From: Intestinibacter sp.
GTDB lineage: Bacteria > Bacillota > Clostridia > Peptostreptococcales > Peptostreptococcaceae
DNA: 10,047 bases
NCBI RefSeq assembly: GCF_022780145.1
Contig: NZ_JALEXO010000301.1
Location: 1 to 10,047 of the forward strand
Direction: 5' to 3'
The translations under genes were made by a program, and so were the position numbers. The number at the start of each line of letters is the position of its first letter. Position 1 is the stretch's first letter. Below are positions 5,693 to 10,047 of this stretch, piece after piece. The notes below the pieces were generated by a model that saw nothing but the letters and a program-made list of their open reading frames with translations, had not been told where the DNA came from and did no database searches.

Positions 5693-8389
5693 ATGGTTAA
5701 ATTAACTATAGATGGAATCCAGGTTGAAGCTGAAAAAGGTACTAGTATATTACATGCAGCTGAAAGCGTTGGAATTGAAATCCCTACGCTTTGCTATATA
5801 AAAGATTTATTACCAGATGGTTCTTGTAGAATGTGTACGGTAGAAATAGAAAGCAGGGGCAGAACAAAAATGGACACTGCTTGTAATGCACAAGTTGCTG
5901 AAGGGCTTGTTGTAACTACAAACAGTGAAAAAGTCAGAAATGCAAGAAGAAATGTTCTAGATATGTTATTATCAAACCATAAAACTGATTGTTTCTCTTG
6001 TCCATCAAATGGAGATTGTAAACTTCAGGATTTATGCTATGAATACGGAATAGAAAGAACTACTTATGAAGGTGAACAAACTGAATTACCAATAGATGAT
6101 ACTAATCCATTCTTTAAATATAATCCAAACCTTTGTATTTTATGCCATAGATGTGTAAACACTTGTCATAAATTAGTAGGACGTGGAGCAATAGACACTA
6201 TGCAAAGAGGATTTGATTCAAAGATAGGAACACCATTTAATGTAAGTTGGGCAGATACTAACTGCGAATCTTGTGGAAACTGCGTTCAAGCATGCCCAAC
6301 AGGCGCTCTTACAATGAAGAGAAGAAAGAATTATCGTAAATACCAAATAGATAAGAAAGTCTTGACTACTTGTTCACACTGTGCAACAGGATGTCAATAT
6401 TATCTATTAGTTAAAGATAATAAAATAGTTGATGTCGAAGCGGCAAATGGTCCATCAAATAAAGGCTTACTATGTGTTAAGGGGCGTTCAGCAAGTTTTG
6501 ATTTTGTTCATTCAGAAGAAAGAATAAAATATCCTTTAATTAAAAATCATGAAACAGGAGAATTTGAAAGGGCTACTTGGGATGAAGCGTTAGATTTAGT
6601 AGCTTCTAAATTCTTAGAAATAAAAGAAAACTATGGAGGAGACGCATTAGCAGGTTTTGCATGTTCTCGTTCAACAAACGAAGATGTATATATGATGCAA
6701 AAGCTAGTACGTTGTGGATTTGGAACAAACAACGTAGATAACTGTGCTCGTGTCTGACATGCTCCAACTGTCGCAGGTCTTGCGATGACACTAGGCTCAG
6801 GAGCCATGACTAATACAATAGCAGATACAACAGGAAAATCAGATTTAATAATGTTAATTGGATCTAATCCAGAAGAAGCACATCCAGTTATCGGTATGCA
6901 AATACGTCAAGCTATTGCTAACGGTACTAAACTTATAGTAGTAGATCCTCGTGATATAGATTTAGCTAAAAAAGCTGATATCCATATAAAAATAAAACCA
7001 GGTACGAATGTTGCATTTGCTAATGGCATGATGCATGTAATTATAGAGGAAGGACTTCAAGATTTAGATTTTATAAATTCTCGTACTGAAGGTTATGAAG
7101 AACTAAAAGAAATAGTTGAGGATTATACTCCAGAAAAGGTAGCTGAAATATGCAATATAGATGCGGATGATTTAATAAAAGCAGCTAGAATGTATGCTAA
7201 AGCTGACAAAGCTCCAATTATGTACTGTTTAGGTGTTACTGAACATTCAACTGGTACTGAAGGAGTCATGTCTATATCTAATATGGTGATGTTAGTTGGT
7301 AAATTAGGTAGAGAAGGTTGCGGTGTTAACCCAATACGTGGACAAAATAACGTACAAGGTGCTTGTGATATGGGTGCCATGCCTACTGATTTCACAGGAT
7401 ATCAAAAAATTAATAATCCAGAAGTATTAGCTAAGTTTGAAAAAGCTTGGGGAACTAAATTGAATCCAAAAGTAGGTATAAAAGCAACTGAAGTATTCCC
7501 AGCTGCTATAAAAGGCGATATCAAAGGTTTATTTATATTTGGAGAAGATCCAGTTGTAACTGATGCAGACACTAATCATATTATTAAAGCTTTAGAAAGC
7601 TTAGATTTCTTAGTAATAGATGAATTGTTTATGACTGAAACAGCTCAATATGCTGACGTTATATTACCAGGTGTAAGTTACGCTGAAAAAGAAGGTACAT
7701 TCACTAATACAGAAAGACGTGTTCAAAGAGTACGTAAAGCTGTAGAATTAGAAGGTGAAATGAGATTAGATACTGATATATTCATAGATTTAATGAATAG
7801 AATGGGATATCCACAGCCTTATTTAACTGCATCTGAAATAATGGATGAAATAGCTTCAGTAACTCCAAGTTTCGCTGGTATAAGCCATAAGAGACTTGAC
7901 GAAGTTGGAAGCTTACAATGGCCAGGTCCAAGTAAAGATCATCCAGGGACACCTATACTACATGTAGGTAAATTTACTAGAGGACTTGGGTATTTCTATC
8001 CAGCTCAATATGTTCCATCTGCTGAGTTGCCAGATGATGAATATCCATTTATACTTATGACTGGTCGTGTATTATATCACTACAATGCCAGAGCAATGAC
8101 TGGTAAGACTCCAGAATTAGTACAAATATCTAATAAATCATTTATAGAAATAAACGAAAAAGATGCTGAAGCTATAGGAGTTAAAGATGGTGATAAAGTA
8201 AAAGTTTCTTCAAGACGTGGTAAAATCGAAACTACTGCAGTTGTTGGAACAAAAGTATCTCCAGGTGAAACTTGGATGCCATTCCACTTCCCAGATGGAA
8301 ATTGTAACTGGTTGACAAATGCCGCTCTTGATAAATTTGCAAAAGCACCAGAATATAAAGTATGTGCTATTAAAATTACAAAAGCATAG
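5693..8389 (+). CDS. fdhF: Selenocysteine-containing, NAD(P)-linked formate dehydrogenase catalytic subunit (TGA at codon 355 read as Sec)
   Basis: An 898-residue catalytic subunit interconverting CO2 and formate at a bis-pterin Mo or W centre. A NuoG-like N-terminus carries a [2Fe-2S] domain (C34, C45, C48, C64), a His-Cys [4Fe-4S] site (H96, C100, C103, C109) and two [4Fe-4S] clusters (C148/151/154/158 and C191/194/197/201). The formate dehydrogenase proximal cluster follows (C227, C230, C234, C261). The frame then meets TGA at 6755-6757 in the context ARV-U-HAPTVAGL, the active-site motif of this family, and continues open to TAG 8387-8389 through the molybdopterin domains and the C-terminal dinucleotide-binding domain. 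The second copy has Cys at the same codon, and a SECIS follows. It is therefore one gene, not two fragments or a pseudogene. AGGAGG (5680-5685) supports the start. Length and layout resemble the Moorella NADP-linked enzyme. Expression needs SelA, SelB and tRNA-Sec genes elsewhere. Confidence 0.95.
5901..6027 (+). repeat. 127-base identical tract shared by the two formate dehydrogenase genes, copy 1
   Basis: This tract is identical base for base to 8848-8974, including every third codon position. It encodes residues about 70-112, around the His-Cys cluster. The genes differ at many silent positions on either side, so the tract suggests recent gene conversion or unequal exchange. Confidence 0.8.
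6755..6794 (+). promoter_or_regulatory. Bacterial SECIS element with selenocysteine codon TGA
   Basis: The Sec codon TGA (6755-6757) is followed by a hairpin with a perfect 5-bp apical stem, TCGCA (6771-6775) and TGCGA (6781-6785), closing a GGTCT loop (6776-6780). Counting the T of TGA as 1, the loop holds G23 and U24, and U is at position 17. These are the positions contacted by SelB in Escherichia coli fdhF. The string GCAGGTCT (6773-6780) equals that of the E. coli element at the same spacing. The lower stem is weaker. The hairpin should bring SelB with Sec-tRNA to the ribosome. Confidence 0.9.
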
Positions 8390-8415
8390 AAAAGTTGAAT
8401 CAGTATAAAGTATGT

Positions 8416-8464
8416 TATATGTATCATATATAAAGCAAATAACGTACCCTTAAACATGAGTTTA
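8416..8464 (+). other. Two short hairpins after the Sec formate dehydrogenase gene
   Basis: TATATG/CATATA (8416-8421 with 8425-8430, 3-base loop) and TAAAC/GTTTA (8451-8455 with 8460-8464, 4-base loop) lie within 75 bases of the stop codon. Neither is followed by a real T-tract, so I do not call a terminator. They may only stabilise the mRNA end. Confidence 0.3.
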
Positions 8465-8510
8465 TTACATTAGAAATAAATAGTGTAAATTAAAGATACT
8501 CGATGAAAAT

Positions 8511-8592
8511 TTATAAAAACTAAATTATATTGGATTGTATCACAGTTTTGATGCTGTGATACTTTCCAAAAATATATAATTAGTTTTTATAA
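8511..8592 (+). promoter_or_regulatory. 82-base imperfect inverted repeat upstream of the Cys formate dehydrogenase gene
   Basis: Four stems nest around one axis. These are 13 bp (8511-8523 with 8580-8592), 6 bp (8525-8530 with 8574-8579), TGGA/TCCA (8531-8534 with 8565-8568), and a GC-richer 9 bp GTATCACAG/CTGTGATAC (8537-8545 with 8554-8562). They close an 8-base loop, TTTTGATG. In all, 32 base pairs form with one single-base bulge, one five-base bulge and one 2x2 mismatch. It ends 33 bases before AGGGAGG of the next gene. No T-tract follows the inner stem, so it is not a simple terminator. It may be an RNA switch, a dyad operator or a processing site. The position suggests control of the Cys isozyme. 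Confidence 0.7.
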
Positions 8593-8593
8593 T
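8588..8593 (+). promoter_or_regulatory. Candidate -10 box for the Cys formate dehydrogenase gene
   Basis: TATAAT at 8588-8593 matches the -10 consensus exactly and overlaps the 3' end of the 82-base inverted repeat. The best -35 is poor (TTCCAA, 8564-8569, 18-base spacer), as expected for an activated or repressed promoter. If real, transcription would start near 8600 and the dyad would act as DNA, not RNA. Confidence 0.35.
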
Positions 8594-8639
8594 ATATAAG
8601 CAAATTAGATTTTCTTATATAAATAAGGGAGGAAATAAG

Positions 8640-10047
8640 ATGGTACGTTTAACTATAGATGGTAAAGCTGTAGAGGCTGAAAAAGGAACATCAATTTTAC
8701 ATGCTGCAGAATCTGTTGGCATTAAAATACCTACTTTATGTTATATAAAAGATTTGTTACCAGATGGTTCGTGTAGAATGTGTATGGTAGAAATCGAAAA
8801 TAAAGGAAGAACAAAAATGGAAACTGCTTGTAATGCACAAGTAGCTCAAGGGCTTGTTGTAACTACAAACAGTGAAAAAGTCAGAAATGCAAGAAGAAAT
8901 GTTCTAGATATGTTATTATCAAACCATAAAACTGATTGTTTCTCTTGTCCATCAAATGGAGATTGTAAACTTCAAGATTTATGTTATGAATACGGCATAG
9001 AAAGAACTACTTATGAAGGTGAACAAACTGAATTACCAATAGACGATTCTAATCCATTCTTGACATATAATCCAAACCTTTGTATTTTATGTCATAGATG
9101 TGTAAACACTTGTCATAAATTAGTAGGACGTGGAGCTATAGACACTATGCAAAGAGGATTCGATTCAAAAATAGGAACACCATTTAATGTAGATTTAACA
9201 GATACTAGCTGTGAATCTTGTGGAAACTGTGTTCAAGCATGTCCAACAGGCGCTCTTACAATGAAGAGAAGAAAGAATTATCGTAAATATCAAATAGATA
9301 AGAAGGTCTTGACTACTTGTCCACACTGTGCAACAGGATGTCAATATTATTTATTAGTTAAAAATAATAAAATAGTTGATGTTGAAGCAGCAGATGGTCC
9401 ATCAAATAAAGGTTTACTATGCGTTAAAGGTCGTTCAGGAAGTTTCGATTTCGTTCATTCAAAAGAAAGAATAAAATATCCTTTAATCAAAAATCATGAA
9501 ACAGGAGAATTTGAAAGAGCTACTTGGGACGAAGCATTAGATTTAGTAGCTTCTAAATTCTTAGAAATAAAAAGAAAATATGGATCTGACGCATTAGCAG
9601 GTTTTGCTTGTTCTCGTTCACCTAACGAAGATTGCTACATGATGCAAAAATTAGTTCGTTGTGCATTTGGAACAAATAACGTAGATAACTGCGCTCGTGT
9701 TTGTCACTCTGCATCAGTTGCTGGTTTAGCTATGACTTTAGGTTCAGGAGCGATGACTAACCCAATCGAAGATATAACTAAAAATCCAGACGTTATAATG
9801 TTAGTTGGATCTAACCCAGAAGAAGCACATCCAGTTGTCGGCATGCAAATACGTCAAGCTGTACAAAGAGGTTGTAAACTTATAGTAGTTGACCCTCGTG
9901 ATATAGATTTAGCTAAAAAAGCTGATATACATCTAAAATTAAAACCAGGTACAAATGTTGCATTTGCTAATGGTATTATGCATGTAATCATAGAAGAAGG
10001 ACTTCAAGATATGGACTTCATCAATGAACGTACTGAAGGTTATGAAA
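8640..10047 (+). CDS. fdhF: Cysteine-containing paralogue of the formate dehydrogenase catalytic subunit, 3' end beyond the window
   Basis: The frame is open from ATG 8640 to the window end (469 complete codons) with AGGGAGG at 8626-8632. It is collinear with the upstream gene without any insertion or deletion over the visible part. The same NuoG-like N-terminus is kept: [2Fe-2S] C34/45/48/64, H96 and C100/103/109, two [4Fe-4S] clusters, then C227/230/234/261. Codon 355 is TGT (9702-9704), giving ARV-C-HSASVAGL, so the metal ligand is Cys instead of Sec. Differences near the active site include Pro for Ser at residue 228 (CPHC versus CSHC) and SAS for APT after the active-site His. The apical SECIS stem is broken here. 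Cys forms are usually slower but do not depend on selenium. It probably uses the same NuoE/NuoF-like partners. The last roughly 430 residues are not visible. Confidence 0.93.
   Translation, partial: MVRLTIDGKAVEAEKGTSILHAAESVGIKIPTLCYIKDLLPDGSCRMCMVEIENKGRTKMETACNAQVAQGLVVTTNSEKVRNARRNVLDMLLSNHKTDCFSCPSNGDCKLQDLCYEYGIERTTYEGEQTELPIDDSNPFLTYNPNLCILCHRCVNTCHKLVGRGAIDTMQRGFDSKIGTPFNVDLTDTSCESCGNCVQACPTGALTMKRRKNYRKYQIDKKVLTTCPHCATGCQYYLLVKNNKIVDVEAADGPSNKGLLCVKGRSGSFDFVHSKERIKYPLIKNHETGEFERATWDEALDLVASKFLEIKRKYGSDALAGFACSRSPNEDCYMMQKLVRCAFGTNNVDNCARVCHSASVAGLAMTLGSGAMTNPIEDITKNPDVIMLVGSNPEEAHPVVGMQIRQAVQRGCKLIVVDPRDIDLAKKADIHLKLKPGTNVAFANGIMHVIIEEGLQDMDFINERTEGYE
8848..8974 (+). repeat. 127-base identical tract shared by the two formate dehydrogenase genes, copy 2
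   Basis: This is the partner of 5901-6027, at a constant offset of 2947 bases, the same as the distance between the two start codons. The whole of both genes forms a direct repeat, and this is its most conserved part. It is a potential site for homologous recombination, which could delete or fuse the two genes. Confidence 0.8.

Noticed and set aside
6755..6757. In-frame TGA as a nonsense mutation making the gene a pseudogene or two separate genes
   Set aside because: The TGA falls on the known Sec position of formate dehydrogenases, a SECIS follows at the right distance, the frame stays open on both sides, and the tandem copy has Cys at the same codon.
6785..8389. Independent gene starting at ATG 6785
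   Set aside because: It has no ribosome binding site and begins inside the molybdopterin domain; it is the C-terminal part of the selenoprotein.
3364..8457. Open frames on the - strand (3364-3822, 4108-4362, 4408-4701, 4870-5085, 6606-6791, 7123-7395, 8080-8457)
   Set aside because: All are antisense to well-supported coding regions and show no family features or ribosome binding sites. The same applies to 2214-2420 within ftsZ.
8511..8592. Insertion-sequence remnant or miniature transposable element
   Set aside because: The inverted repeat has a small central loop, no flanking target duplication that I can see and no second copy in the window. It could be revisited if copies exist elsewhere in the genome.
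1..10047. CRISPR arrays, tRNA or rRNA genes, transposases, phage genes
   Set aside because: No regularly spaced repeats, no tRNA cloverleaf or rRNA-like GC-rich segment and no mobile-element proteins are visible in any frame.

Overview
The window is AT-rich, single-strand-biased DNA from a low-GC Gram-positive anaerobe. The cell-division genes, the ferredoxin-rich NAD-linked redox proteins and a selenocysteine formate dehydrogenase point to class Clostridia. A member or relative of the Peptostreptococcaceae is plausible, but this is an inference from gene content and composition, not from a search. All genes lie on the + strand.

Left part (1-2750): the end of murG with a terminator, then ftsQ/divIB, then ftsZ with its own promoter region and a strong terminator. 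This is the distal end of a division and cell-wall (dcw) cluster. No ftsA is present between ftsQ and ftsZ.

Middle (2751-3175): 425 bases without a gene. They hold several inverted repeats, a candidate promoter with an operator-like palindrome, and a structured candidate 5' leader in front of a redox operon.

Right part (3176-10047): a formate dehydrogenase locus. A NuoE-like [2Fe-2S] subunit and a NuoF-like NADH/FMN/iron-sulfur subunit are followed by a large molybdenum- or tungsten-pterin formate dehydrogenase with a NuoG-like iron-sulfur N-terminus. This catalytic gene is read through an in-frame TGA (codon 355, 6755-6757). A recognisable bacterial SECIS hairpin follows the TGA, so the two open frames 5693-6757 and 6758-8389 are one selenoprotein gene of 898 residues.

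After 250 bases a second, collinear copy begins at 8640 and runs off the window. It has TGT (Cys) at exactly codon 355. The locus thus encodes a selenocysteine and a cysteine isozyme in tandem, presumably sharing one NuoE/NuoF electron-transfer module. The gap between them carries an 82-base, nearly perfect inverted repeat (32 base pairs) just upstream of the Cys copy, the obvious candidate for a selenium- or metal-dependent switch.

The most notable observations are the Sec/Cys tandem pair, the SECIS and its breakdown in the Cys copy, the large inverted repeat between them, a 127-base fully identical tract suggesting gene conversion, and the probable electron-bifurcating architecture. Sec/Cys paralogue pairs of formate dehydrogenase under selenium control are known from the termite-gut acetogen Treponema primitia. 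The principle is therefore not new, but its regulation here may be.
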